Under the pieces are notes generated by a model, which worked only from the letters and a program-made list of their open reading frames with translations, did not search any database and was not told the DNA's origin. A stretch of DNA of 64,000 nucleotides from positions 1,984,001 to 2,048,000 of the forward strand of contig NZ_CP108488.1 in NCBI RefSeq assembly GCF_035987325.1, written 5' to 3'. Source of the DNA: Streptomyces sp. NBC_01244 (lineage in GTDB: Bacteria > Actinomycetota > Actinomycetes > Streptomycetales > Streptomycetaceae). The translations under genes and the position numbers were made by a program. The first letter of the stretch is position 1. Each line of letters begins with the position of its first letter. Of this stretch, positions 24,310-33,952 are shown in pieces.

Positions 24310-24509
24310 GCCGCCGCCTCCGTGGGGAGGGCGGCGCGTGTACTACCGGACGATCCGTCCATTGCTGGAGGGAGTCACTCCTCGAGTTGCAGGTGCCCAC
24401 GGGCCTCGGGGTCCCGGGGCCGGTGGGAGGGCGCACGGTCGCGCCCCCACACCAGGTTAGTCATTGAGATCGCCGCCGCAATGGGACGCAGCGACGAGGT
24501 CGGCCGGGC

Positions 24510-24974
24510 TCAGTCGTTCTTTGAACCGGTTCCGTGGGCTTCGGCCAGGGCGCGCAGGGCGCGGGCGTCGCCGATCGCCTGGGCCTTGGCGACTCCGGGC
24601 TGGATGCCGAGGGCGGGCAGGCTGGTGCCGTCGCTCAGGTCGAGGAACACCCAGGCGTCGCCGGGGCGGAGGTTGACGCGCAGGATCTGCGCCCACTCCA
24701 GGCGGCGGGTGGTGGTGAGGTTGACGACCGTGACCCCGGTCTCGTCGGCGACCACCTTGGGGCGGCTGAGCAGGACGAGGACGGAGGAGAGCAGGGCCGC
24801 GGTGAAGACGAAGGCGATCCGCTCACCGGGGTGCAGGGTTTCGAGGGTCAGCGCGATCGCGGTGATCGTGACGAACATGGCGGCGCCCACGCCCAACAGG
24901 ACGGCCCGGGTGCGGGTCGGCCGGAAGGTGACCGGCAGGGCGGGCGGTGCGGGCTGGGCGGTGGCGTCGGCCAT
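24510..24974 (-). CDS. PH domain-containing membrane protein
   Basis: A 154-residue protein with a Pro-rich N-terminus, two hydrophobic segments (VLLGVGAAMFVTITAIALTL; IAFVFTAALLSSVLVLLS) and a small beta domain: VVADETGVTVVNLTTTRRLE, then WAQILRVNLRPGDAWVFLDL. The E-W-x-x-I turn after the strand pair is typical of bacterial PH domains (bPH6-type). It is followed by a basic/charged helix (DARALRALAEAHG). It lies 84 bases downstream of hisG on the same strand and may ride on the rib-his transcript. Its role is unknown. Confidence 0.75.
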   Translation of the reverse strand: MADATAQPAPPALPVTFRPTRTRAVLLGVGAAMFVTITAIALTLETLHPGERIAFVFTAALLSSVLVLLSRPKVVADETGVTVVNLTTTRRLEWAQILRVNLRPGDAWVFLDLSDGTSLPALGIQPGVAKAQAIGDARALRALAEAHGTGSKND

Positions 24975-25058
24975 GTTCGTCAGGTGCCTTCGGGTGGTGC
25001 CGGATGGTGAGCCGGAGGGTGAGGGACGCGCCGCGACGGCGAACCGCCGGCGGACCCG

Positions 25059-25907
25059 TCAGAGGCGGCAGGCGTGGATCGAGGTGGTGAGGATCGCGCG
25101 CGCGCCGAGCTCGTACAGGTCGTCCATGATCCGCTGGGCCTCCTTGGCGGGGACCATGGCACGGACGGCGACCCAGCCCTCGTTGTGCAGCGGGGAGACG
25201 GTCGGCGACTCCAGGCCCGGGGTGAGGGCGACCGCGCGCTCCAGGTGCTCGGCGCGGCAGTCGTAGTCCATCATCACGTAGCTGCGGGCGACCAGGACGC
25301 CCTGGAGGCGGCGCAGGAACTGCTGGGCCCTGGGGTCCTCGGGGTCGGTGCCGTTGCCGCGGATGACGACGGCCTCGGAGGTCATGATCGGCTCGCCGAT
25401 GACCTCCAGTCCGGCGTTGCGCAGGCTGGTGCCGGTTTCGACGACGTCGGCGATGATCTGGGCGACGCCGAGCTGGATGGCGGTCTCGACCGCGCCGTCG
25501 AGGTGGACGACGGAGGCCTCGATGCCCTGGTCGGCGAGGTGCTTCGCGACGATTCCCTCGTACGAGGTCGCGATGGTCATCCCGTGGAAGTCCTCGGGGC
25601 CCTTCGCGGTGCCGGGGATGGTGGCGTAGCGGAAGGTGGAGCGGCCGAAGTTCAGCGGCAGGATCTCCTCGGCGCTGGCGCCGGAGTCGAGCAGCAGGTC
25701 GCGGCCGGTGATGCCGATGTCGAGCTTGCCGGAGGACACGTAGATCGCGATGTCCTTGGGGCGGAGGTAGAAGAACTCCACCTCGTTGTCGGGGTCGACG
25801 ACCACGAGCTCCTTGGACTCCTTGCGCATCCGGTAGCCGGCCTCATGGAGCATCGCCGACGCCGGTCCGGAGAGTGAACCCTTGTTGGGGACGGCGATGC
25901 GCAGCAT
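25059..25907 (-). CDS. hisG: ATP phosphoribosyltransferase, long form
   Basis: A 282-residue enzyme catalysing the first step of histidine synthesis, ATP plus PRPP to phosphoribosyl-ATP. It begins LRIAVPNKGSLSGPASAML, has DIGITGRDLLLDSGA and IIADVVETGTSLRNAGLEVI (the PRPP-binding loop ETGTSLR), and a C-terminal ACT-like domain (SPTVSPLHNEGWVAVRAMVP) that mediates histidine feedback inhibition in long-form HisG. It is encoded last in a rib-hisE-hisG run, 122 bases after hisE, so may be co-transcribed with riboflavin genes or have its own promoter in that gap. Confidence 0.97.
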   Translation of the reverse strand: MLRIAVPNKGSLSGPASAMLHEAGYRMRKESKELVVVDPDNEVEFFYLRPKDIAIYVSSGKLDIGITGRDLLLDSGASAEEILPLNFGRSTFRYATIPGTAKGPEDFHGMTIATSYEGIVAKHLADQGIEASVVHLDGAVETAIQLGVAQIIADVVETGTSLRNAGLEVIGEPIMTSEAVVIRGNGTDPEDPRAQQFLRRLQGVLVARSYVMMDYDCRAEHLERAVALTPGLESPTVSPLHNEGWVAVRAMVPAKEAQRIMDDLYELGARAILTTSIHACRL

Positions 25908-26029
25908 GGGGCTTCCTTTGGTGCGTAGGTGCGAAAGGGTGTGCTGGTACGTGTGCTGGACGCGCGGACGCCCCGGCAGCCTGTGCCGGGGCCCGCGCGG
26001 ACGTGCCGCGGCTTGAGAGCCGCCGCGGC

Positions 26030-26308
26030 CTAGAGGTGTGCGTAGACGTCCTCGAGGGAGATCCCGCGCGCCACCATCATCACCTGGACGTGGTAGAGCA
26101 GCTGGGAGATCTCCTCCGCGGCGGCTTCCTTGCCCTCGTACTCGGCGGCCATCCAGACTTCGGCGGCCTCCTCGACGACCTTCTTGCCGATGGCATGGAC
26201 GCCCTTGCCGACCAGCTCGGCGGTACGGGAGGTGCTGGGGTCACCGTTGGCCTTGAGCTGGAGCTCGGTGAAGAGCTCTTCGAAGCTCTTGGGGGTTTTG
26301 TTCGCCAT
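26030..26308 (-). CDS. hisE: Phosphoribosyl-ATP diphosphatase
   Basis: A 92-residue MazG-like enzyme that removes pyrophosphate from phosphoribosyl-ATP, the second step of histidine synthesis. It has [20 protein letters not shown] and the metal-binding helix pair [20 protein letters not shown] then [15 protein letters not shown]. It is a free-standing HisE, not fused to HisI. GAGGAC precedes ATG 26308, and it begins 32 bases after ribH, indicating co-transcription with the riboflavin genes. Confidence 0.95.
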   Translation of the reverse strand: MANKTPKSFEELFTELQLKANGDPSTSRTAELVGKGVHAIGKKVVEEAAEVWMAAEYEGKEAAAEEISQLLYHVQVMMVARGISLEDVYAHL

Positions 26309-26340
26309 GATGGTCCTCAGAATACGGGGTCCGCGGCCGC

Positions 26341-26829
26341 CTACTGGCGCCAGGGTTCGCTGACGGTCCGCAGGGTCATGGCGGTGGAGACGGCGGCGGT
26401 GACCGCTTCGTGCCCCTTGTCCTCGTTCGACCCCTCGAGCCCGGCGCGGTCCAGCGCCTGCTCGTCGTTGTCGCAGGTCAGTACGCCGAAGCCGACGGGG
26501 ACTCCGGTGTCGATCGACACCTGTACCAGGCCCTGGGTGACGCCCTGGCAGACGTAGTCGAAGTGCGGGGTGCCGCCGCGGATGACCACGCCGAGGGCGA
26601 CGATGGCATCGTAACCGCGACCGGCGAGTACCTTCGCCACGACCGGGAGCTCGAAGCTGCCCGGGACGCGCAGCAGGGTGGGCTCGTCGATCCCCAGCTC
26701 GTGCAGGGCCCGCAGGGCGCCGTCCACCAGGCCGTCCATGACCTTCTCGTGCCACTGGGCCGCGATCACTGCGACGCGCAGGTCTCCGCAGTTCTTCACG
26801 CTCAGTTCGGGTGCGCCCTTGCCGCTCAC
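26341..26829 (-). CDS. ribH: 6,7-dimethyl-8-ribityllumazine synthase
   Basis: A 162-residue lumazine synthase, which condenses the ribityl-aminouracil with dihydroxybutanone phosphate. It has [19 protein letters not shown], the active-site [16 protein letters not shown] (His for proton transfer) and [20 protein letters not shown]. These proteins assemble into pentamers or 60-mer shells. Length and motifs are standard. It follows ribBA after a 112-base spacer that holds a GGTTACC tandem repeat, and is followed by hisE. Confidence 0.97.
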   Translation of the reverse strand: MSGKGAPELSVKNCGDLRVAVIAAQWHEKVMDGLVDGALRALHELGIDEPTLLRVPGSFELPVVAKVLAGRGYDAIVALGVVIRGGTPHFDYVCQGVTQGLVQVSIDTGVPVGFGVLTCDNDEQALDRAGLEGSNEDKGHEAVTAAVSTAMTLRTVSEPWRQ

Positions 26830-26918
26830 AGCTCTGCTCCTCGGTGCGATTCGTGTGGTTCGTGTGGTGTGGGGTGATGCTCGGGGATGGTGCTACTGGT
26901 TGGTGGCCAGTGGGTACT

Positions 26919-26950
26919 GGTTACCGGTTACCGGTTACCGGTTACTGGTT
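26919..26950. repeat. 7-bp GGTTACC tandem repeat at the ribBA 3' end
   Basis: Four units (three exact GGTTACC and one GGTTACT) plus a partial one. The array spans the ribBA stop codon at 26942-26944. GGTTACC with its complement GGTAACC makes near-palindromic contacts (TACCGGTTACCGGTTA), so the RNA could fold. It sits in the ribBA-ribH spacer. Confidence 0.8.
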
Positions 26951-28243
26951 GCCGCAGGCGGACGTGGTCGTGGCCCCGTCCAGCCAGGGCAGGTCGTGAC
27001 CCATCCGGTCCCGCTTGGTGCGCAGGTAGCGCAGGTTGTGCTCGCCCGCCTCCATGGGCATCGGCTCCCGGTCGGAAACCTTGATGCCGTGGCTGATGAG
27101 GGCCGCCGACTTCTCGGGGTTGTTGGTCAGCAGCCGGACGCTGTGGACGCCGAGGTCGGCGAGCATCTGCGCGCCGGCCCCGTAGTCGCGGGCGTCGGCG
27201 GGCAGGCCCAGCTCCAGGTTGGCGTCGAGGGTGTCGCGGCCGCGCTCCTGGAGCTCGTACGCGCGCAGCTTCGACAGCAGGCCGATGCCGCGGCCCTCGT
27301 GACCGCGCAGGTAGACGATCACACCGCGGCCGGCCGCCTGGACCCGCTCCATGGCGGTGTGCAGCTGGGGGCCGCAGTCGCAGCGCTGCGACTGGAAGAT
27401 GTCCCCGGTCAGGCACTCGGAGTGCATCCGGACCAGGACGTCCTCGCCGTCGCCGATCTCTCCGTGGACGAGGGCGACGTGCTCGACGCCGTCGACGGTG
27501 GAGCGGAACCCGTACGCGGTGAAGTGGCCGAAGGAGGTCGGCAGGCTGACCTGGGCCTCGCGGCGCACGGTCGGCTCGGCGGAGCGGCGGTAGGCGATCA
27601 GGTCCTCGATGGAGATGATCGTCAGGCCGTGCTTGCGGGCGAAGGGGATCAGCTCGGGCAGCCGCAGCATCACCCCGTCCTCGCCGGCGATCTCCACGAT
27701 GGCGCCGGCCGGGCGCAGGCCCGCGAGGCGGGCGAGGTCGACGGCGGCCTCGGTGTGGCCGTTGCGGACCAGGACGCCGCCGGGCTTGGCGCGCAGCGGG
27801 AAGACGTGCCCGGGGCGGACGAAGTCCTCGGGGCCCGAGACCCCGTCGGCCAGCAGCCGCAGGGTGGTGGCGCGGTCGGCGGCCGAGATGCCGGTGGTGA
27901 CGCCGTGGGCGCCGCTCGCGTCGACGGAGACCGTGAAGGCGGTCTGCATCGACTCGGTGTTGTGCTGGACCATCTGCGGGAGTTCGAGCCGCTCCAGCTC
28001 GTCGCCCTCCAGGGGGGCGCAGATCAGGCCGCGGCACTCGCTCATCATGAACGCGATGATCTCCGGGGTGGCCTTCTCGGCCGCGATGACGAGGTCGCCC
28101 TCGTTCTCGCGGTCCTCGTCGTCGACGACGACCACCGGGCGGCCGGCCGCGATGTCGCGGATGGCCTGCTCGACGGGGTCGAGCCGGAACGTCTCCAGCT
28201 CGACGTCGGGCACGGGCTTCAGGACGGGGTTCGAGGAGGTCAT
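26942..28243 (-). CDS. ribBA: Bifunctional DHBP synthase / GTP cyclohydrolase II
   Basis: A 433-residue enzyme. The N-terminal DHBP synthase half has [20 protein letters not shown] and [20 protein letters not shown], making dihydroxybutanone phosphate from ribulose-5-phosphate. The C-terminal GTP cyclohydrolase II half, from about residue 215, has the zinc cysteines in [19 protein letters not shown] and [20 protein letters not shown], opening the GTP ring. The start overlaps the ribM stop by four bases (ATGA). The last codons lie in the GGTTACC repeat, giving the C-terminus ACGNQ. Confidence 0.96.
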   Translation of the reverse strand: MTSSNPVLKPVPDVELETFRLDPVEQAIRDIAAGRPVVVVDDEDRENEGDLVIAAEKATPEIIAFMMSECRGLICAPLEGDELERLELPQMVQHNTESMQTAFTVSVDASGAHGVTTGISAADRATTLRLLADGVSGPEDFVRPGHVFPLRAKPGGVLVRNGHTEAAVDLARLAGLRPAGAIVEIAGEDGVMLRLPELIPFARKHGLTIISIEDLIAYRRSAEPTVRREAQVSLPTSFGHFTAYGFRSTVDGVEHVALVHGEIGDGEDVLVRMHSECLTGDIFQSQRCDCGPQLHTAMERVQAAGRGVIVYLRGHEGRGIGLLSKLRAYELQERGRDTLDANLELGLPADARDYGAGAQMLADLGVHSVRLLTNNPEKSAALISHGIKVSDREPMPMEAGEHNLRYLRTKRDRMGHDLPWLDGATTTSACGNQ

Positions 28244-28893
28244 GCCGTTGCTCCTTCCAGAGCCGGGGCGGTGGTGGTGCGCGAGCGCTGGTACCAGTCG
28301 TAGGCGCCCCAGACGACGAGGGCGAAGTACACGACGTAGACGAGGCCGGAGAAGGCCAGTCCGCTGTTGAAGGCGAGGGGGACGCCGACCAGGTCCACGA
28401 GGAGCCAGGCGAACCAGAACTCGACCAGGCCTCGGGCCTGGGCGACCATGGCGACGATGGTGCCGACGAAGATGTAGGCGTCGGCCCACGGGCTCCACGA
28501 CAGGCTCGGGTAGAGGGTGAACAGTCCGCCGACGGCCAGGGTCCCGGCGGCCGCGCCGGCCAGCAGGAGGCCGCGCTCCTTCCAGGAGGCGGTGCGGACG
28601 GCGATCGAGCCGTCCTGGGCGTCCTGCTTGCCGCGCTGCCAGGCGCGCCAGCCCCACACGGCCACGCCGATGACGAGGAGCTGCTTGCCGACCCCGCCGG
28701 AGAGGTGGGCGGAGGCGTAGGCGCCGACGAGGATCAGGCCGGAGAGGAGCTGGGCGGGCCAGGTCCATATGGAGCGCCGCCAGCCGAGCGCGAGGGCGCC
28801 CAGGCCGATCAGGTTTCCGATCATGTCGGACCAGATGACCTTCTGGTCGAAGATCTCGAAGGCCTCGGTGTTGAGCCAGGTCAGGGCGCTCAC
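28240..28893 (-). CDS. ribM: PnuC-family transporter, likely riboflavin importer RibM
   Basis: A 217-residue membrane protein with about seven helices, in the PnuC family that carries vitamin precursors by facilitated diffusion. It shows [20 protein letters not shown], the WAW/Trp-rich stretch [20 protein letters not shown] and [20 protein letters not shown]. Position inside an FMN-riboswitch rib operon, overlapping both ribE and ribBA by four bases, indicates riboflavin rather than nicotinamide riboside as substrate; RibM of other actinobacteria is a proven riboflavin transporter. Confidence 0.9.
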   Translation of the reverse strand: MSALTWLNTEAFEIFDQKVIWSDMIGNLIGLGALALGWRRSIWTWPAQLLSGLILVGAYASAHLSGGVGKQLLVIGVAVWGWRAWQRGKQDAQDGSIAVRTASWKERGLLLAGAAAGTLAVGGLFTLYPSLSWSPWADAYIFVGTIVAMVAQARGLVEFWFAWLLVDLVGVPLAFNSGLAFSGLVYVVYFALVVWGAYDWYQRSRTTTAPALEGATA

Positions 28894-29528
28894 TTCGACT
28901 CCCCCGTACCGTGCGGCAGGTTCGAGGCCAGGGGGGTGACGCCGGCGGCCAGCAGCCGCTCCACGTACTTGGCCAGGACGTCCACCTCGAGGTTGACCGG
29001 GTCACCGGGCTTCTTGATGCCCAGGGTGGTCAGCGCGAGGGTGGTGGGGATGAGGCTGATGGTGAACCAGTCGGCGGCGGCCTCGACCACGGTCAGGCTG
29101 ACGCCGTCGACCGTGATGGAGCCCTTCTCGACGACGTAGCGGGAGAGGTTCTCCGGGAGGGCGACCTTGACGATCTCCCAGTGCTCGGAGGGGGTCCGCG
29201 AGATGATCTCGCCGGTTCCGTCCACGTGCCCCTGGACCAGGTGGCCGCCGAGCCGTCCGCCGAGCTCCATCGGGCGCTCCAGGTTGACCCGGGAGCCCTG
29301 GGCGAGGGCGCCGAGGCTGGAGCGGTTCAGGGTCTCCTGCATGACGTCGGCGGTGAACTCGCCGTCACCGGTCTCCACGACCGTCAGGCAGACGCCGTTC
29401 ACGGCGATGGAGTCCCCGTGCTTGGCGTCCTCGGTGACGACCGGGCCGCGCAGGCGGAAGCGGGAGGCTTCGGCGAGCTCCTCGACGGCGACGACTTCGC
29501 CCAGTTCTTCGACGATTCCGGTGAACAC
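28890..29528 (-). CDS. ribE: Riboflavin synthase, alpha chain
   Basis: A 212-residue enzyme that dismutates two lumazines into riboflavin. Two similar lumazine-binding barrels are visible: [16 protein letters not shown] with [13 protein letters not shown] in the first, and [20 protein letters not shown] with [20 protein letters not shown] in the second. It starts at GTG 29528, directly abutting the ribD stop (TGA then GTG with no gap), and overlaps ribM by four bases, so translation is tightly coupled. Confidence 0.96.
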   Translation of the reverse strand: MFTGIVEELGEVVAVEELAEASRFRLRGPVVTEDAKHGDSIAVNGVCLTVVETGDGEFTADVMQETLNRSSLGALAQGSRVNLERPMELGGRLGGHLVQGHVDGTGEIISRTPSEHWEIVKVALPENLSRYVVEKGSITVDGVSLTVVEAAADWFTISLIPTTLALTTLGIKKPGDPVNLEVDVLAKYVERLLAAGVTPLASNLPHGTGESK

Positions 29529-30677
29529 TCAGTGCTCCTTGAGGGCTGTGGGGGCGGAGGGGGCCGACGCGGGGACGGCGGTGACGCGGATGTCCGTGCC
29601 GATGCGGACGGTTTCGGTGACGCGGAGCCGGAGCGCATCGGCGAGGGTGCCGATGCCGGCGTCGGCGAGGACGGCGGGGCCCGCGCCGAGGAGGACGGGG
29701 GCGAGGTAGCCGATGACCTTGTCGACGGCCCCGGCGGCGACGAAGGCGCCGGCCAGGGTGGGGCCGCCTTCGAGGAGGACGGAGCGGATGCCGCGCCCGT
29801 GCAGCTCGCGCAGCAGGGCGTCCACGGAGATCCCGTACTTGTCGTACGGGAGCCGGGCCAGCTCCACTCCGGCGAGGTGGCGGGTGGCAGCGTCTTCGAG
29901 GTTCTCGGCGACGACGATCAGGGTGGGAGCGGCCTCGTCCAGCACCCGGGCTGTGGGCCGGATGGTGGCGTGGGTGTCCAGGACCACGCGCAGCGGCTGG
30001 TCGGCGGCGGTGAAGCCGTCGATCCCGCGTACCGCGAGGTGCGGGTCGTCGGCGCGCAGGGTGCCGGAGCCCACGACCACGGCGTCGGACTCGGCGCGCA
30101 GCCGGTGGACGTCGGCGCGGGACTCCGGGGAGCTGATCCAGCGGCTGGTGCCGTCGGCGGCCGCGACGCGGCCGTCGAGGGTCGCGGCGTACTTCCACAG
30201 GATGTACGGACGGCCCAGGCGTACGGAGGTCAGCCAGGCGGCGTTGCCCGCCTCGGCCTCCTCGGCGAGCAGTCCGGAACAGGTGTCGATCCCGGCGGCG
30301 CGCAGGGTGGCTCCGCCACCGCTGGCCTGCGGGTTCGGGTCGGAGACCGCGTAGACCACGCGGGTGATCCCGGCGGCGGTCAGGGCCTGCGCGCAGGGTC
30401 CCGTACGGCCGGTGTGGTTGCAGGGTTCGAGGGTGACGTAGGCGGTGCCGCCGCGGGCCGCCGGGCCCGCCGCGTTCAGGGCGTGGATCTCGGCGTGCGG
30501 GCCGCCGGCCCGCTCGTGCCAGCCTTCGCCCACGACGGCGCCCGAGGCGTCGGTGATGACGCAGCCGACGACCGGGTTGGGGCTGGTGGAGCCGAGTCCG
30601 CGGGCGGCGAGCTCGATGGCTCGGCGCATGGCGCGGGTGCCCGCGTCGGGTGCTGCGTGCGCGGCGTGTGTCGCCAC
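29529..30677 (-). CDS. ribD: Bifunctional pyrimidine deaminase/reductase RibD
   Basis: A 382-residue enzyme for two middle steps of riboflavin synthesis. The N-terminal deaminase has the zinc residues in GGPHAEIHALNAAG and LEPCNHTGRTGPCAQAL. The C-terminal reductase has LWKYAATLDGRVAAADGTSR and VLLEGGPTLAGAFVAAGAVD for NADPH. GTG 30677 is chosen because AGGAGG lies five bases upstream; ATG 30695 is an alternative. It is the first gene after the FMN riboswitch, with a leader of about 170 bases. Confidence 0.96.
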   Translation of the reverse strand: MATHAAHAAPDAGTRAMRRAIELAARGLGSTSPNPVVGCVITDASGAVVGEGWHERAGGPHAEIHALNAAGPAARGGTAYVTLEPCNHTGRTGPCAQALTAAGITRVVYAVSDPNPQASGGGATLRAAGIDTCSGLLAEEAEAGNAAWLTSVRLGRPYILWKYAATLDGRVAAADGTSRWISSPESRADVHRLRAESDAVVVGSGTLRADDPHLAVRGIDGFTAADQPLRVVLDTHATIRPTARVLDEAAPTLIVVAENLEDAATRHLAGVELARLPYDKYGISVDALLRELHGRGIRSVLLEGGPTLAGAFVAAGAVDKVIGYLAPVLLGAGPAVLADAGIGTLADALRLRVTETVRIGTDIRVTAVPASAPSAPTALKEH

Positions 30678-30786
30678 CGGGTCCTCCTGCCTCATCGGGC
30701 ACGGACTCCGGGGCCTGTCGGGATACGACAGATGAAGCGGGTAGCACACGCGGGGACGCCGAGGCCGGAAACACGGTCCGTTCGAC

Positions 30787-30808
30787 GGCACGTCCCGAGG
30801 GATGTGCC
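30787..30808 (-). other. Hairpin between FMN riboswitch and ribD
   Basis: GGCACATCCC and GGGACGTGCC form a 10-bp stem with one mismatch and a two-base loop in the ribD leader, 40 bases after the aptamer. It could be part of the expression platform. A second short stem (CTGTCG/CGACAG) lies closer to ribD near 30716-30732. No U-tract follows either. Confidence 0.45.
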
Positions 30809-30848
30809 GGTGGACCGCCGACGGCGGCGTACCGGTGACTGGCCCGCC

Positions 30849-30975
30849 GCGCACTGCCTCCCATCCGGACTTTAACCGTCGGTCCAGGAATTTCACCTGG
30901 TCAACCGGCCGCTGGCTGCGGACGGGTCGCGGACTATAACCGCCGGTTCGGAATTACACCGACCCCGGAGTGCGC
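30849..30975 (-). promoter_or_regulatory. FMN riboswitch (RFN element)
   Basis: On the minus strand the P1 arms GCGCACT and AGTGCGC (plus coordinates 30969-30975 and 30849-30855) close a region with the RFN core: GGGGTCGGTGTAATTCCG, AACCGGCGGTTATAGTCCGC, CCAGGTGAAATTCCTGG, and CGACGGTTAAAGTCCGGATG with GGGAGGCAGTGCGC. All conserved FMN contacts of the aptamer appear present. It precedes ribD and should shut off ribD-ribE-ribM-ribBA-ribH, and perhaps hisEG, when FMN is plentiful. Confidence 0.95.
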
Positions 30976-31231
30976 TGCTACTGGTACTGAAGCCAGTGTG
31001 CCACGGGTGATCGGCGGCCATGCGGGTGAGTCAATGTGGCCTGGGTCACACATGGTCATTCTCGAGCGCACCTCTTGCGCCATTCGGCCGGTCCCGCACC
31101 CCGGCCCGCACCCCGGCCACTCCTCCACCAGCACCCCCGTCCGCACCGATGCGCACACCCGCGCCGGCCCTTGCCGACCCCTTGCCGGGCCTCCCCGGGC
31201 GCTTCCCGGGCGCTTCCCGGATGACGCACTT
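30976..31231. other. Shared upstream region of the rib operon and chitinase gene
   Basis: Divergent promoter region with no gene. It must hold the rib promoter (minus strand); I saw TTGACT near 31030 on that strand but no convincing -10. A Pro-codon-like CACCCCGGCCCG direct repeat lies at 31090-31125 and a CGCTTCCCGGG duplication at 31200-31220. Confidence 0.4.
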
Positions 31232-31273
31232 TGGTCCAGACCTATTGACGGGTTGGTCTAGTCCTCTTAACGT
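31232..31273 (+). promoter_or_regulatory. Chitinase promoter with two DasR-like direct repeats
   Basis: TGGTCCAGACCT (31232-31243) and TGGTCTAGTCCT (31254-31265) are the paired 12-bp repeats known from Streptomyces chitinase promoters and resemble the DasR operator core TGGTCTAGACCA. They flank TTGACG (31245-31250), which with TAACGT (31268-31273) after 17 bases makes a good vegetative promoter. Repressor binding would cover the -35 box. Induction by chitin-derived amino sugars is expected. Confidence 0.85.
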
Positions 31274-31385
31274 TCCCTTCATCTTCCCCGGGAGACAGCC
31301 CGTCAGATGTGCGCACGTCACGGGCCAACACGCACCACGTTTCAGCCTGTTGTGTCCTGCCATCCTCCCCTCCCCAGGAGGCACA

Positions 31386-33755
31386 ATGCTGTCCCCCACC
31401 AAGACGAGAGCCATGCTCCTGACGTCCGGCGCCGCAATCGCCGGTCTGCTGGTGGCCGGGCTCTCGGCGGGCGTCTCGCACGCCGCCGACAACGAGTCCT
31501 GTCGCCCCGACGGTCTGTACAAGACCGCGGGCGTGGACGTCCCGTACTGCTCGGTCTACGACACCGAGGGCCGCGAGAAGATGGGCGCCGACCACCAGCG
31601 CCGCGTCATCGGCTACTTCACGGGCTGGCGCACGGGCAAGGACGGCACGCCCGCCTACCTGCCCAACAACATCCCGTGGTCCAAGGTCACCCACCTGAAC
31701 TACGCCTTCGCCCACGTCGACGGCAACAACAAGATCTCGGTCGGCTCGGACAACGCGAACAACTCCGCCACCGGGATGACCTGGCCGGGCGTCGCGGGTG
31801 CCGAGATGGACCCCGCCCTCCCTTACAAGGGCAATTTCAACCTTCTGAACAAATTCAAGAAGCAGTACCCGAACGTCAAGACGCTGATCTCGGTCGGCGG
31901 CTGGGCGGAGACCGGCGGCTACTTCGGCGACGACGGCAACCGCGTCGCGTCGGGCGGCTTCTACTCGATGGCCACCAACGCCGACGGCTCGGTCAACCAG
32001 GCCGGCATCAACACCTTCGCGGACTCCTCGGTCGAGTTCATCCGCAAGTACGGGTTCAACGGCGTCGACATCGACTACGAGTACCCGACCACCATGAAGG
32101 ACGCGGGCAACCCGCTGGACTGGCAGCTGTCCAACGCCCGCCGGGCCGGGCTGGTCCAGGGCTACGACGTCCTGATGAAGTCCCTGCGCGAGAAGCTCGA
32201 CAAGGCCGGCGCCGCCGACGGCAAGCACTACCTGCTGACCGTCGCCGCCCCCTCCTCCGGCTACCTGCTGCGCGGCATGGAGACCTTCCAGATGCAGAAG
32301 TATCTGGACTACGTCAACATCATGTCCTACGACCTGCACGGCGCCTGGAACGAGTACGTCGGGCCCAACGCCTCGCTCTTCGACGACGGCAAGGACGCCG
32401 AACTGGCGGCCGCCAACGTCTACGGCAGCTCCCAGTACGGCGGCATCGGCTACCTCAACACCGACTGGGCCTACCACTACTTCCGCGGCTCCATGCCGGC
32501 CGGCCGCATCAACATCGGCCTGCCCTACTACACCCGCGGCTTCAAGAACGTCCAGGGCGGCACCGACGGCCTGTGGGGCAAGGCGGCAGCGACCACCTGC
32601 CCGGCCGGCGCGGGTCTGACCAAGTGCGGTGACGGCGCGGTCGGCATCGACAACCTGTGGCACGACAAGGACACCAACGGGGTCGAGTCCCCCGCCGGTT
32701 CCAACCCGATGTGGCACGCCAAGAACCTCGAGAAGGGGATCGTCGGCGACTACGTCACCAAGTACGGCTTCCCGGCGAACACCACGCTGACCGGCACCTA
32801 CGTCCGCAAGTACGACGCGAACCTGGTCGCCCCGTGGCTGTGGAACGCGCAGAAGAAGGTCTTCCTCTCCACCGAGGACGAGCAGTCGGTGGCGGCCAAG
32901 GCCGACTACGTGGTCAACCGCGGCATCGGCGGCACCATGGTCTGGGAGATGGCCGGCGACTACGGCTGGAACGCCGCGAAGGGCCAGTACGAGATCGGCG
33001 ACACGCTGACCTCCGTGATGTACGACAAGTTCAAGGCCGCCTCCCCGTACGGCTCCAAGAAGTCCAACACCGCGCTGCCGACGCAGGCCGTGGACATCAA
33101 GACGGAGTTCAACGAGTTCAAGCTCGGCGACTCGAACTACCCGATCACCCCGAAGCTCAAGATCACCAACAACACGAACGCGACGCTTCCGGGCGGCACG
33201 GAGTTCCAGTTCGACTACTCGACGGCGGCTCCGGCCAACGCCTCCGACCAGTCGGGCTTCGGCACCAAGGTGATCAAGAGCGACCACACCGGCAGCAACG
33301 TCGGCGGTCTGAAGGGCGACTTCCACCGGGCCTCGCTGAAGCTCCCGGCGTGGCAGACGCTCGCCCCGGGCGCCTCGGTCGACCTGGCCTTCAACTACTA
33401 CCTGCCGGTGTCCACGCCCTCCAACTGGACGGTGAACATCTCCGGTACGACGTACGCCCTCGCCGGTGACCTGGCGCGCGGCACCACGGTGGTCCAGCCG
33501 GGCAGCACCACCCCGCCCACGACCCCGCCGACCACGCCCCCCACCACCCCGCCGACGACTCCCCCGACCACCCCGCCCACGACCCCTCCGGGCGGCACGT
33601 GCACCAACCCCGCGTACGTGGCGGGCACGGTCTACAACAGCGGCAACGTCGTCTCGCACCAGGGCCGCAACTGGAAGGCCCAGTGGTGGACGCAGAACGA
33701 GACGCCCGGCACCACGGGCGAGTGGGGCGTCTGGAAGGACCAGGGCGCCTGCTGA
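31386..33755 (+). CDS. Secreted GH18 chitinase with C-terminal CBM5/12
   Basis: A 789-residue enzyme that cleaves chitin outside the cell. Signal peptide [20 protein letters not shown] onward, cleavage near A33. The GH18 barrel (about 55-570) has [12 protein letters not shown] and the catalytic signature N225-G-V-D228-I-D230-Y-E232, with E232 as acid and Asn instead of the usual first Asp. MSYDLHGAW and [14 protein letters not shown] complete the active site. A beta domain (about 580-720) follows, then a (TTPP)n linker and a CBM5/12 chitin-binding domain containing [20 protein letters not shown] and flanking cysteines. AGGAGG precedes the ATG. Confidence 0.95.
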   Translation: MLSPTKTRAMLLTSGAAIAGLLVAGLSAGVSHAADNESCRPDGLYKTAGVDVPYCSVYDTEGREKMGADHQRRVIGYFTGWRTGKDGTPAYLPNNIPWSKVTHLNYAFAHVDGNNKISVGSDNANNSATGMTWPGVAGAEMDPALPYKGNFNLLNKFKKQYPNVKTLISVGGWAETGGYFGDDGNRVASGGFYSMATNADGSVNQAGINTFADSSVEFIRKYGFNGVDIDYEYPTTMKDAGNPLDWQLSNARRAGLVQGYDVLMKSLREKLDKAGAADGKHYLLTVAAPSSGYLLRGMETFQMQKYLDYVNIMSYDLHGAWNEYVGPNASLFDDGKDAELAAANVYGSSQYGGIGYLNTDWAYHYFRGSMPAGRINIGLPYYTRGFKNVQGGTDGLWGKAAATTCPAGAGLTKCGDGAVGIDNLWHDKDTNGVESPAGSNPMWHAKNLEKGIVGDYVTKYGFPANTTLTGTYVRKYDANLVAPWLWNAQKKVFLSTEDEQSVAAKADYVVNRGIGGTMVWEMAGDYGWNAAKGQYEIGDTLTSVMYDKFKAASPYGSKKSNTALPTQAVDIKTEFNEFKLGDSNYPITPKLKITNNTNATLPGGTEFQFDYSTAAPANASDQSGFGTKVIKSDHTGSNVGGLKGDFHRASLKLPAWQTLAPGASVDLAFNYYLPVSTPSNWTVNISGTTYALAGDLARGTTVVQPGSTTPPTTPPTTPPTTPPTTPPTTPPTTPPGGTCTNPAYVAGTVYNSGNVVSHQGRNWKAQWWTQNETPGTTGEWGVWKDQGAC

Positions 33756-33790
33756 CAGCCCGCGCGGTGACCGCGTAGGCGAAGAGATGT

Positions 33791-33824
33791 GAGGACCCGG
33801 TGGCCCGGCGGCCACCGGGTCCTC
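33791..33824. terminator. Terminator after chitinase gene
   Basis: GAGGACCCGGTGGC (33791-33804) pairs perfectly with 33811-33824 across a six-base loop, starting 36 bases after the chitinase stop. It may also end the convergent ROK transcript, which stops at 33953. Confidence 0.85.
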
Positions 33825-33952
33825 GCGTTCCCCCGGCAGAGTTCGGGGCCGCTCGCGGGGCCGGCTGAGGGCAGCCGGGCCCGGCGGTGAAGGAGCCTGA
33901 GGGCCACATCCCCCGGGCCGTGGCCCTCGGGCCGTCCCTCAGGCCGTGACCC

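Noticed and set aside
26919..26950. GGTTACC repeats considered as a CRISPR or attachment site
   Set aside because: The units are directly adjacent without spacers and no integrase or Cas gene is nearby; it is a simple tandem repeat.
31242..33815. Minus-strand frame of 857 codons opposite the chitinase gene
   Set aside because: Low-complexity Val/Gly/Arg translation; the chitinase on the plus strand is complete with signal peptide and catalytic motif.
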